Under the pieces are notes generated by a model. That model saw only the letters and a program-made list of their open reading frames with translations. It had not been told where the DNA came from and did not search any database. A DNA stretch of 19,684 bases from Zymomonas sp. (GTDB lineage Bacteria; Pseudomonadota; Alphaproteobacteria; Sphingomonadales; Sphingomonadaceae): contig JAIYAJ010000471.1 of assembly GCA_027489105.1 (NCBI GenBank), forward strand, positions 1 through 19,684. Direction: 5' to 3'. Positions 1 to 6,696 of this stretch are shown here, one piece after another (position 1 is the stretch's first letter; each line of letters starts with the position of its first letter). Made by a program: the position numbers and the translations under genes.

Positions 1-1
1 G

Positions 2-901
2 ATGTCGCGCCAGAACGGCACCCGCCACGAGACGGCCTTCACCGTCTCGATCGAGGCACGCGATGGCGTCACGACGGGGATCAGCGCCTATGACCGCGCC
101 CGCACCATATCGGTCGCGATCGACGCGTCACGCTCGCGGGACGAGATCGTAACGCCGGGCCATGTGTTCCCGCTGGTGGCGCGGGAGGGTGGGGTGCTCG
201 TCCGCGCCGGGCATACCGAGGCGGCGGTCGATGTCGCTCGTCTGGCGGGGCTCAATCCGTCGGGCGTGATCTGCGAGATCCTCAACCCCGATGGTTCGAT
301 GGCGCGCCTCCCCGACCTGATCCCCTTTGCGCGCGAGCATGGGCTGAAGATTGGCACGATCCGCGACCTGATCGCCTATCGCCGCCGCCACGATCATCTC
401 GTCGAACTGCGCGAGGAGATGCGCTTCGTCAGCGCCTGGGGCGGCGAATGGCGGATCCAGAGCTATCGCAACAAGGTCGGCGGAGCAGAGGTCGTGGCGC
501 TCGTGAAGGGCAGGATCGATCCCGAAGCGCCCGTGCTCGTGCGCATGCACGTCCATTTTCCGCTGGCCGATCTCTTCGCCGAAGAGGGCGATCGATCGGG
601 CGTGCTGCGGGAAGCGATGGAGGCGATCGCGGCCGAGGGCAGCGGGGTCGTCGTGATCCTCAACTCGCCCGCGCCCGACCTCGTCGCCTGCATCATCCGC
701 GCCCGGCGCGAGCGGCGCGAGGAAAGCAGCGGCCGGACGATGGCGCTGCGCGAATATGGGATCGGGGCACAGGTGCTGACCGACCTCGGCATCCACCGGA
801 TCGTCCTGCTCAGCAACAGCGATGCGAGCTTCGTCGGGCTCGACGGCTACGGCATCGAGATCGTCGCGCACCGTGCATTGGGCGAGCCGAAAGGCGGCTG
901 A
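2..901 (+). CDS. ribB: 3,4-dihydroxy-2-butanone 4-phosphate synthase with degenerate GTP cyclohydrolase II-like tail (5' partial)
   Basis: RibB converts ribulose 5-phosphate to 3,4-dihydroxy-2-butanone 4-phosphate and formate in cytosolic riboflavin synthesis. The visible part carries the second half of the DHBP synthase domain: TAFTVSIEA, GVTTGISAYDRA, the PGHVFPL segment, REGGVLVRAGHTEAAVD, and GVICEI. Compared with E. coli RibB, roughly the first 85 residues lie before the window, so the ATG at base 2 is probably an internal methionine. From about residue 145 a second domain follows that aligns with GTP cyclohydrolase II (PVLVRMHVHFPLADL, then REYGIGAQVLTDLGI and VLLSNS). It has lost the zinc-binding cysteine cluster and the Q-G-R-G-I-G-L type motif, so it should have no cyclohydrolase activity. 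Many alphaproteobacterial RibB proteins carry such a relic tail. It is the only housekeeping gene seen; an 88-base gap separates it from the next gene. Confidence 0.9.
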   Translation: MSRQNGTRHETAFTVSIEARDGVTTGISAYDRARTISVAIDASRSRDEIVTPGHVFPLVAREGGVLVRAGHTEAAVDVARLAGLNPSGVICEILNPDGSMARLPDLIPFAREHGLKIGTIRDLIAYRRRHDHLVELREEMRFVSAWGGEWRIQSYRNKVGGAEVVALVKGRIDPEAPVLVRMHVHFPLADLFAEEGDRSGVLREAMEAIAAEGSGVVVILNSPAPDLVACIIRARRERREESSGRTMALREYGIGAQVLTDLGIHRIVLLSNSDASFVGLDGYGIEIVAHRALGEPKGG

Positions 902-989
902 CGCGGCCTGCCTGATCGGCAACCCTGTTAAGCTTGCAATCTTATACAGTTTATGAACTACTCGGTGCTATCAGGAGGTTAGGAGAGCC

Positions 990-2726
990 ATGACCAACAT
1001 TCTCATCCGGGGCGGCACCGTCGTCGACGGAACCGGCGCACCGGCGTATAAGGCCGACGTCCGCATCGGCGGCAAGACGATCATTGAGATCGGCCAGAAT
1101 CTGGAGCCTGCGTCCGGCGACAAGGTCGTCGACGCCAGCGACTGCATCGTCTCCCCGGGCTTTATCGAGCCGCATACCCATATGGACGCGGTAATGTGGT
1201 GGCAGCCGAGCCTCGACCCGCTGCCCGGCTATGGCGTGACCACGGTGGTCATCGGCAATTGCGGCTTCACCGCAGCGCCGATCCACGAGGAGCGCGAGGT
1301 GCAGCGGGAGATGGTGAAGATCTTTACCTTCTTCGAGGAGGTGCCCGAGCAGCCCTTCTTCGACCTCCTGCCGTGGGACTGGCGCAGCTGGTCCGAATAT
1401 AGCGCGTCGATCGCGAAAAATTGTCCGACGGCAGCGAACATCGCGGGCTATGCCGGGCATATCGCGATCCGCCTGGCGGCTATGGGAATGGACGCCTGGA
1501 CCCGCGCCGCGACCCCCGAGGAAATCCGGAAGATGTGCGCGCTGCTCGAGGACGCGCTCGACGCGGGCGCGCTGGGCATGTCGTCCAACCTGATGGACCA
1601 TGACAGCCAGGATCGCGCGGTGCCAAGCCTCGTCGCCGACGATGCCGAATGGTCGGCGCTGATCGGCGTGCTGGCGAGCCGTCCGGGTACCCAGTTGCAG
1701 GTCATCCTCGACACCTTCTTCCGCCTGAAGGCGCCCGAGCAGATGGAGCGGCTCGGCAATCTCTGCCGTGGACGCGGCGTCCGCGTGCAGATGGCGGGCG
1801 CGGGCGGCCTGCTGCGTTTCCAGGATTCGATCCGCGACCGCATGTGGGAAATCACCGCAAAGCAGAAGGAAGAGGGCCTCGATTTCTGGCCGAGCTTCGC
1901 GCACGTTCCGCCGACGACCGCGCTCAACTTCTTCAGCACCTCGTCCTTCGCCCAGGCGAACGAATATGTCTGGCACGAGGTCGTGCAGGCCGAGACGGTC
2001 GAGGCAAAGCTCGCCCTGCTCAATGACCCGGACTTCCGGGCGCGGGCTCGCGACAGCTGGGACAATAAGGCGTTCAAACAGTCGCTCGTCGCTAATCCGC
2101 ACATGATGCTGCTGCTCGATTCCGAGACCGGTGCCGGCCCGCTGGGCCTCAGCCTCAAGGATCTGGCCGAGCAGCGCGGCGTCCATCCGTCCGATGCGCT
2201 CGCCGACTGGGTCATCGCCAATGGGCTCAACTCGATCGTCAACCGTATGCCGCACCCGATGGCGCATGAGCAGACGCTGCAGATGCTCAAGGACGACAAG
2301 ACCGTCGCGAACATCTCGGACGCGGGCGCCCACGGCCAGATGCTCTGCGGCGGAGGCGAAAATATCCTGTTGCTGACCCAGTTCATGCGCCAGCAGGAAC
2401 TGACCCTGGAAGAAGCGATCCATGTCCAGACGGGCAAGCAGGCGGGTCATTTCAACTTCGCCGATCGCGGCGTGCTGAAGCCCGGCTATCGCGCCGACGT
2501 CACGGTGTTCAAGCTCGACGAGATCGAGGCGCGGCCGCTCAAGCGCGTTTTCGACGTGCCCGACGGCAAGGGCGGCATGACCTGGCGCTTCACCCGCGAC
2601 GCGGCGCCGATGCGGCTCACGCTGGTGAACGGCGTGCCGACCTTCGAAAACGGCGCGTTCACCGGGGCCCTGCCGGGCGAGATGGTGGGGCCGCAACTCC
2701 CTAAGGTCGAGGAAGTGGCGGCCTGA
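990..2726 (+). CDS. Amidohydrolase family 3 protein, D-aminoacylase (N-acyl-D-amino-acid deacylase) type
   Basis: A 578-residue cytosolic metal-dependent hydrolase, probably cleaving an amide or cyclic amide. The N-terminal beta sandwich (LIRGGTVVDGTG) leads to the metal-binding PHTHMDA motif (H62, H64, D66) and to VIGNCGF with C91, which matches the metal-bridging cysteine of D-aminoacylases. ISDAGAH (D444) fits the aspartate at the end of strand 8. ADRGVLKPGYRADVTVF and the closing NGVPTFENG segment are the usual C-terminal signature. The two other metal histidines of characterised D-aminoacylases are not obvious: the matching stretches read VRVQMAGAGG (about 265-273) and LDFWPSFAHVPP (about 297-308). 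The substrate class is therefore open. The start is set by tandem Shine-Dalgarno sequences at 973-978 and 981-985. The gene is followed after 23 bases by the Coq4-like gene, which implies one operon. Confidence 0.88.
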   Translation: MTNILIRGGTVVDGTGAPAYKADVRIGGKTIIEIGQNLEPASGDKVVDASDCIVSPGFIEPHTHMDAVMWWQPSLDPLPGYGVTTVVIGNCGFTAAPIHEEREVQREMVKIFTFFEEVPEQPFFDLLPWDWRSWSEYSASIAKNCPTAANIAGYAGHIAIRLAAMGMDAWTRAATPEEIRKMCALLEDALDAGALGMSSNLMDHDSQDRAVPSLVADDAEWSALIGVLASRPGTQLQVILDTFFRLKAPEQMERLGNLCRGRGVRVQMAGAGGLLRFQDSIRDRMWEITAKQKEEGLDFWPSFAHVPPTTALNFFSTSSFAQANEYVWHEVVQAETVEAKLALLNDPDFRARARDSWDNKAFKQSLVANPHMMLLLDSETGAGPLGLSLKDLAEQRGVHPSDALADWVIANGLNSIVNRMPHPMAHEQTLQMLKDDKTVANISDAGAHGQMLCGGGENILLLTQFMRQQELTLEEAIHVQTGKQAGHFNFADRGVLKPGYRADVTVFKLDEIEARPLKRVFDVPDGKGGMTWRFTRDAAPMRLTLVNGVPTFENGAFTGALPGEMVGPQLPKVEEVAA

Positions 2727-2749
2727 GAGCCGAAACGAGGAGGAAGAGG

Positions 2750-3619
2750 ATGACGGAAGACGATCTTCCCTATCTGCAGCGTGGTCGCCAGAAGGTCGAG
2801 ACGACCAGCAGCGCGCTGATCAGCTCGTCCAAATATCTGAGCGACTATCGCATCCGCGAGTGGGTCGTGACGCAGAGCCTGCGCAAGAATGGACGCGACT
2901 ATCCGCCGACTTTCGGCATTCCGATGCTGATCGAGGCGGTGCGCGAGGTGCAGGACCATGAGCGGATCGAGGAGCTGTTCAACGAGGCGCGCAAGGACTG
3001 GCCCGAGTTCGACAAATGGCTCGATGAGCGCTGGCTGTCGCGTTTGCGCCGCGACGACATGAAGTCCTGCCCGGAAGGGTCGATCGGCGGTATCTGGTAC
3101 AAGCAGCTGGTCGGCGCGCAGATGGAGGTCGACATCATTCCGAGCTTCGAGCCGCGCTCAAGCTTCGAATATTTCTTCCTGCGCGGCGTCCAGATCCACG
3201 ACTTCATGCACATATTGAGCGGAGGCGGGTTCGACGGGCTCGGCGAGATCATGCCGGCCTTCCTGAAATACGGAAATCTCTTCCGCCATTTCAACGCCGA
3301 GCTGGCCGGGCTGCTCAATGTGCAGAATACGCTGCTGACCATCCCGATGTTCATGCGCGGGCCGCTCCATTACCCGGCGCTGTTCCCGAAGATGTGGGAC
3401 CTTGCCCATTATGCGCTGAAGGTGGGCGAGCGGTCCGATCCGCTGTTCCTCCCGCGCTACGAGGATTGGCTCGATCTTCCGCTGGAGGAGGCAAGGCGCA
3501 AATTCGGGGTGCGCGGGGCGCGGACCATCGACACGTCGCGCGAGTCCGACTTCTTCAACGAGTTCACGACAAGCTATGAGCCCGACCCGCCCGAGCGCGA
3601 CGCGATCGCCGCCGAATAG
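2750..3619 (+). CDS. Coq4-family protein
   Basis: A 289-residue soluble protein of the Coq4 family. Family members bind a divalent metal through HDxxH-x11-E and, in ubiquinone synthesis, are linked to oxidative decarboxylation at C1 of the quinone-head precursor. The motif is intact here: H150, D151, H154 and, exactly 11 residues on, E166, within the segment HDFMHILSGGGFDGLGE. The C-terminal EDWLDLPLEEARRKFGV resembles the usual Coq4 tail. A strong Shine-Dalgarno sequence (GAGGAGGAAGAGG) sits directly before the ATG. The gene lies 23 bases after an amidohydrolase and no other ubiquinone gene is in the window, so a specialised degradative role is as likely as ubiquinone synthesis. That role is inferred from context only. 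An N-terminal extension of about 50 residues rich in Ser, Arg and Tyr precedes the core. Confidence 0.85.
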   Translation: MTEDDLPYLQRGRQKVETTSSALISSSKYLSDYRIREWVVTQSLRKNGRDYPPTFGIPMLIEAVREVQDHERIEELFNEARKDWPEFDKWLDERWLSRLRRDDMKSCPEGSIGGIWYKQLVGAQMEVDIIPSFEPRSSFEYFFLRGVQIHDFMHILSGGGFDGLGEIMPAFLKYGNLFRHFNAELAGLLNVQNTLLTIPMFMRGPLHYPALFPKMWDLAHYALKVGERSDPLFLPRYEDWLDLPLEEARRKFGVRGARTIDTSRESDFFNEFTTSYEPDPPERDAIAAE

Positions 3620-3649
3620 GATCGGATCGCAGACCGACCGGAAATCAAT

Positions 3650-3681
3650 GGCCCCCCGCTTCGGCAGGGGGCCTTTTTCTT
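3650..3681 (+). terminator. Rho-independent terminator after the coq4-like gene
   Basis: GGCCCCC (3650-3656) pairs with GGGGGCC (3667-3673) around a loop containing CGCTTCGGCA, followed at once by TTTTTCTT. It ends the amidohydrolase-coq4 unit. It overlaps the stop codon of the convergent DHDPS-like gene at 3680-3682. In the other direction there is no clean T tract. Confidence 0.85.
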
Positions 3682-4597
3682 ACCAGCCCTCGATCTCGGC
3701 CAGGCCGATCTCCTCGACCACCGCCAGCGCGCGTTGCAGCGCTTCGGGCTCCGAAGGGAGGCGTGGTGGGCGGGGATGTCCGCCGGCCATGCCGAAATGT
3801 TCGAGCAGCGCCTTGGTGACGCGGATGCCGCCATTGCCGTACAGCGCGAGGAACAGCCGCATCAGCTTTCCCCAGCGCTCCAGGAAGGCGACATTGTCCC
3901 CGTTGCGCGCGGCGGCGATCACGTTGGTGCACAGGCGCGGCGCGAGATTGCCTTCGGATGTCAGGAAGCCATGCGCGCCGAAGGCGAGGGCGAGGGGGGC
4001 GTTGTGCGGCCCGCCCACGCAGATATCGATCCGGTCGCCCAGCGCATCGGCCAGCGTGCGCAGATAATTGGGATCCTGATGGCTGATGTTGAGCCCGATC
4101 AGCTGCGGATGGCGCTCGAACAGCGCTATGATCACGGGAGCAGGGATGACATAGCCGACTGACTGGTGCGTCGACAGCACCGAGGGAATGTCGCTGTTCG
4201 ACAGCACCTCGTCGAAATAGCGGTCGAGTTCGGCGGGGGTCGGCACATGGCCATGGCCGACGTCGAGCGAATAGACCTGAGCGGCGTCGACACCGGCCCG
4301 CTTCGCCTTGTCGAGAAAGGCGATCATCTGGCGCGCGGTGCGCGGCTCGACGCCCATCGCCCGGATCGGCGAGCGGCCCTTGAGCTCATCGCTGGCGATG
4401 GCTAGCAAGCGTTCGGTTTCCTCGTCGGACAGCGTATAGCCCTCGCCACTGCCACCGCCGCCGACATAGACCCCGACGCCCGCATCGCTGAGCTTGCGCA
4501 GGTGGCGGCGGAAGGCGGCTTCGTCAATCGCGCCATCGGCCGTGAAGGGCGTGATGCTGATCGTAAAGGTCTGATAGCGGGCCAGATCGGCGCCCAT
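3680..4597 (-). CDS. Dihydrodipicolinate synthase family protein lacking the canonical catalytic Lys and Tyr
   Basis: A 305-residue TIM-barrel protein of the DapA/NanA group, whose usual members form a Schiff base between a barrel lysine and a 2-oxo acid for aldol cleavage or condensation. The fold markers are clear: ISITPFTADGAIDEAAF, GGGGSGEGYTLSDEE (family form GTTGE..TLS..E), and PTPAELDRYFDEV. At the lysine site (IGIKEATG in DapA) this protein reads IGLNISHQD, with N170 in place of Lys. At the DapA YNVPSRTG tyrosine it reads LSTHQSVG, with S142. H144, H173 and D175 cluster there instead and could form a different active site. It may be a lyase of changed mechanism or a sensor. ATG 4597 has AGGAGAGA upstream. 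It is divergent from the GntR gene, a common arrangement for regulator and target. Confidence 0.82.
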   Translation of the reverse strand: MGADLARYQTFTISITPFTADGAIDEAAFRRHLRKLSDAGVGVYVGGGGSGEGYTLSDEETERLLAIASDELKGRSPIRAMGVEPRTARQMIAFLDKAKRAGVDAAQVYSLDVGHGHVPTPAELDRYFDEVLSNSDIPSVLSTHQSVGYVIPAPVIIALFERHPQLIGLNISHQDPNYLRTLADALGDRIDICVGGPHNAPLALAFGAHGFLTSEGNLAPRLCTNVIAAARNGDNVAFLERWGKLMRLFLALYGNGGIRVTKALLEHFGMAGGHPRPPRLPSEPEALQRALAVVEEIGLAEIEGW

Positions 4598-4731
4598 CCT
4601 GTCTCTCCTGTTATTTGTAAGGGTTATACGGGTTGTTGTTGCAAAGATTGGAACGAAACCTATTGCTGATCCTCAGAGGGAGAGCCCTCCGCGCGGAGCG
4701 CGCGGACCAGTTGGAGGCACCGAACCTGACT

Positions 4732-5508
4732 ATGACCGTATCGGGCAAGAAGCGGCTGCGGCAGCCGCGTCTCGCGGAGATTGTCGCCTCTTCGCTGCGC
4801 GCGCGCATCCTCTCGGGAGCACTCGGCGATGGCGACCTTCTGCCCAAACAAGACGAATTGCTCACCGAGTTCGGCGTCAGCCCGCCCTGCATCCGCGAGG
4901 CGTTCCGCATCCTCGAGACCGAAGGCCTGATCACCGTGATCCGCGGCAATGTCGGCGGCGCCGTCATTCATGTGCCCAAGCCGTCGACCGCTGCCTATAT
5001 GCTGGGTCTGGTTCTGCAGGCGCGCAAGGTGCCGCTGATCGACCTGGTCGATGCGATGCGCCTGCTCGAACCGGCCTGTGCCGCGCAGGCGGCGCGACGC
5101 ACCGATCGCGCGACGACGGTCCTGCCGAAGCTCCGCGCCAACATCGATGCCAGCCTCGCGGCCGTCGACGATCCGAGCACCTTCATCGGGCTCGCGCGCG
5201 CCTTCCACACCGAACTCGTGTCGGGCTGCGGCAATGAGACGATGAGCCTCGTCGTGGGCGCGCTCGAAAAGCTCTGGTCGGCGCAGGTCGACGAACTCGC
5301 GCTCAACAAGTCGGTCCATGGCACGTTCGCCGACCGTTCGGTGCGCCTCTCGCTGGCGCAGGAGCATGAGCGCATCTATCGGGCGATCGCCGAAGGCGAC
5401 CCGCTGACCGCCGAGCGCGCGATCCGCGAGCATTATACCGGCGGTGGCGAGCGTCGACACGGCTTCGACACCGGCATCACCGTGATCGCGGAATCGCTCA
5501 AGCCCTGA
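4732..5508 (+). CDS. GntR family regulator, FadR/FCD subfamily
   Basis: A one-component repressor or activator. From ATG 4732 it has 258 residues: a winged helix at about 13-80 (LAEIVASSLRARILSG, then PKQDELLTEFGVSPPCIREAFRILETEGLI, then the wing) and an all-helical FCD ligand domain at about 95-245. Likely metal ligands in the FCD domain are D107, H159 (in FHTEL), H212 (in EHERIY) and H234 (in REHY), so the effector is probably a carboxylic acid, as is usual in the subfamily. The start is uncertain. The frame stays open back to a TTG at 4633, but the 33 extra residues look like upstream DNA. ATG 4732 has GGAGG at 4713-4717, spaced rather far; TTG 4711 is another option. It probably controls the divergent DHDPS-like gene and perhaps the amidohydrolase operon. 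Confidence 0.88.
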   Translation: MTVSGKKRLRQPRLAEIVASSLRARILSGALGDGDLLPKQDELLTEFGVSPPCIREAFRILETEGLITVIRGNVGGAVIHVPKPSTAAYMLGLVLQARKVPLIDLVDAMRLLEPACAAQAARRTDRATTVLPKLRANIDASLAAVDDPSTFIGLARAFHTELVSGCGNETMSLVVGALEKLWSAQVDELALNKSVHGTFADRSVRLSLAQEHERIYRAIAEGDPLTAERAIREHYTGGGERRHGFDTGITVIAESLKP

Positions 5509-5531
5509 TCGCTTGCCCCCCGGGGCCATGC

Positions 5532-6113
5532 TCAGAGATCCAGGTCGGTCACGGTGTCGGCCACCGACACGCGTGGGCGCGGTCCGGCGGGTTCGGCGAT
5601 GCTGCCGATCAGGATGACCCCTGCAACCTTTTCGCCGTCGACGAGGCCGAGCAGGGCGGTGGCGTCCGCGTCATAGGCATGCCAGCCGGTCAGCCATTGG
5701 GCGCCATAGCCCAGTGCATGGGCACCATTGACTAGGTTCATGCAGACGGCGCCGGCCGATAGCCATTGCTCCCATTCGGGGACCTTGTGGCCCGGCGTCG
5801 CCTTCGACACGACCACGACAGCCAGTGGGGCCGATGCCAGCTTGCGCGTGCTGACACGCGTCTTGGCGGCGTCCTCGCGCGTCTCGACGATCTCCATCAG
5901 GCGCTCGACCCAGCGCGCTTTGCTTGCGCCGGCGATGCGGATCAGGCGCCACGGCGCGAGACGGCCATGATCGGGGACGCGCAGCGCAATCTCGAACAGG
6001 CGGGCGCTCTCATCTGCGTCGGGGCCGGGTGCGACGAGCGCATCGGGAAGCGGGGAGCGACGGGTGGCGAGCATTTCGCTTGCGTCACCTGTTGCGGCGC
6101 TGGCGGTGGCCAT
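5532..6113 (-). CDS. YdjA-like nitroreductase family flavoprotein
   Basis: A 193-residue FMN-dependent NAD(P)H oxidoreductase of the nitroreductase superfamily, close in size and motifs to E. coli YdjA (183 residues). Visible markers are ATRRS near residue 17 (FMN phosphate contact), PDHGRLAPWRL, APLAVVVVS, GAVCMNLVNGAHALGYGAQWLTGW, and the late VILIGSIAEP. ATG 6113 is preferred over the open GTG at 6131 because GAGAGGAGA lies 8 bases before it. YdjA-type proteins reduce nitroaromatics or quinones in vitro, but their native substrates are mostly unknown. The gene is convergent with the GntR gene (23-base gap) and divergent from the 101-aa gene and LysR. In such layouts LysR often controls the divergent oxidoreductase; that is inferred here. 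Confidence 0.88.
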   Translation of the reverse strand: MATASAATGDASEMLATRRSPLPDALVAPGPDADESARLFEIALRVPDHGRLAPWRLIRIAGASKARWVERLMEIVETREDAAKTRVSTRKLASAPLAVVVVSKATPGHKVPEWEQWLSAGAVCMNLVNGAHALGYGAQWLTGWHAYDADATALLGLVDGEKVAGVILIGSIAEPAGPRPRVSVADTVTDLDL

Positions 6114-6148
6114 GATGTTTTCTCCTCTCACCGATTCTCTGTACTATC

Positions 6149-6160
6149 TATCTTTATAAG
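6149..6160. promoter_or_regulatory. Possible weak copy of the 16-bp palindrome near the nitroreductase start
   Basis: TATCTTTATAAG shares the left half TATCTT and the TATAAG part with the perfect palindrome 106 bases away, with one base less in the centre. It sits 36-47 bases upstream of the nitroreductase start, where an operator or a -10/-35 region would be expected. This could be chance in an AT-rich promoter. Confidence 0.3.
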
Positions 6161-6254
6161 TAAAGAAGCATGGGAGAGGCTGCCAGCGCCGAAGCAAGGC
6201 GGAGGATATGTTGGCTCATGGCTGCCAATGTTGACTCCAAACCATGGCTGTGCC

Positions 6255-6270
6255 TATCTTATATAAGATA
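6255..6270. promoter_or_regulatory. Perfect 16-bp palindrome, candidate operator between nitroreductase and the 101-aa gene/LysR
   Basis: TATCTTATATAAGATA is its own reverse complement over all 16 bases. It lies in a short AT-rich island inside otherwise GC-rich DNA, in the only large gap of this divergent region (6114-6386). Its position suits an operator or promoter core for the rightward 101-aa/LysR unit, and possibly the leftward nitroreductase. LysR, GntR and TetR genes are all nearby; which one binds cannot be told from sequence. Confidence 0.6.
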
Positions 6271-6333
6271 ACGATATTGTCGCTGGTATCAGCAATTGGT
6301 CGGGGCGGCTCTGGAAGGCCCGTCACGGCGCAA

Positions 6334-6368
6334 GCCCCGCAGCTGCAAGGTGCAGAGGCAGGCGGGGC
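6334..6368 (+). promoter_or_regulatory. Nested stem-loop in the leader of the 101-aa gene
   Basis: GCCCCGC (6334-6340) pairs perfectly with GCGGGGC (6362-6368). Inside it CTGCA (6343-6347) pairs with TGCAG (6351-6355) around AGG. The structure ends 7 bases before the Shine-Dalgarno sequence at 6376-6382, so it could affect translation or mRNA stability. No T tract follows, so it is not a standard terminator. No known riboswitch class was recognised. Confidence 0.4.
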
Positions 6369-6386
6369 AGACATTGGAGGGGATTG

Positions 6387-6692
6387 ATGGAGGGATCGAT
6401 TCTGCGTTTTGCCGATGTCCGTCTTGGACAGCCTGTGCCGCTCGTCGAGCGCGATGGCTCGGCGGGTTCGCTTGCCGAGCGGATCTGCGACATGGTCCGG
6501 TCCTGGTCTGGCACGGCCTCGGCCTCGCTGGTGTCCATGCAGGAGGAGCAGGCGGAGGCCATGGGCGAGCCGCTGGCCGCTTCGGTAGTCGGACGCCATC
6601 TCGGCGGCAGCAACCGTGCCGATGTCGAGGTGCTTATGCGGTCGAGTGAGATCGCCCGCACCCGCGCCGTCGTCCGTGTCACACTGGCCTGA
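6387..6692 (+). CDS. Unrecognised 101-aa protein upstream of LysR
   Basis: I do not recognise the family. The case for a real gene is GGAGGGG at 6376-6382, four bases before ATG 6387, together with codon use like that of its neighbours and a stop only four bases before the LysR ATG. The protein starts MEGSILRFADVRLGQ, has an acidic, Met- and Gln-containing middle (SMQEEQAEAMGE), and ends in VEVLMRSSEIARTRAVVRVTLA. That ending looks like two paired beta strands, such as finish hotdog-fold proteins, but this is only an impression. There is no signal peptide, membrane segment or cysteine pair. The arrangement suggests co-transcription and perhaps translational coupling with the LysR regulator. 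Confidence 0.55.
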   Translation: MEGSILRFADVRLGQPVPLVERDGSAGSLAERICDMVRSWSGTASASLVSMQEEQAEAMGEPLAASVVGRHLGGSNRADVEVLMRSSEIARTRAVVRVTLA

Positions 6693-6696
6693 TCCG

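Noticed and set aside
951..2696. 581-codon open frame on the minus strand opposite the amidohydrolase gene
   Set aside because: Shadow frame: the plus-strand protein has conserved HxH, GNCG and C-terminal amidohydrolase motifs, while this one is rich in His, Arg and Glu without a domain.
5515..5526. GC palindrome GCCCCCCGGGGC between gntR and nitroreductase genes as a terminator
   Set aside because: The loop would be only two bases and no T tract follows on either strand.
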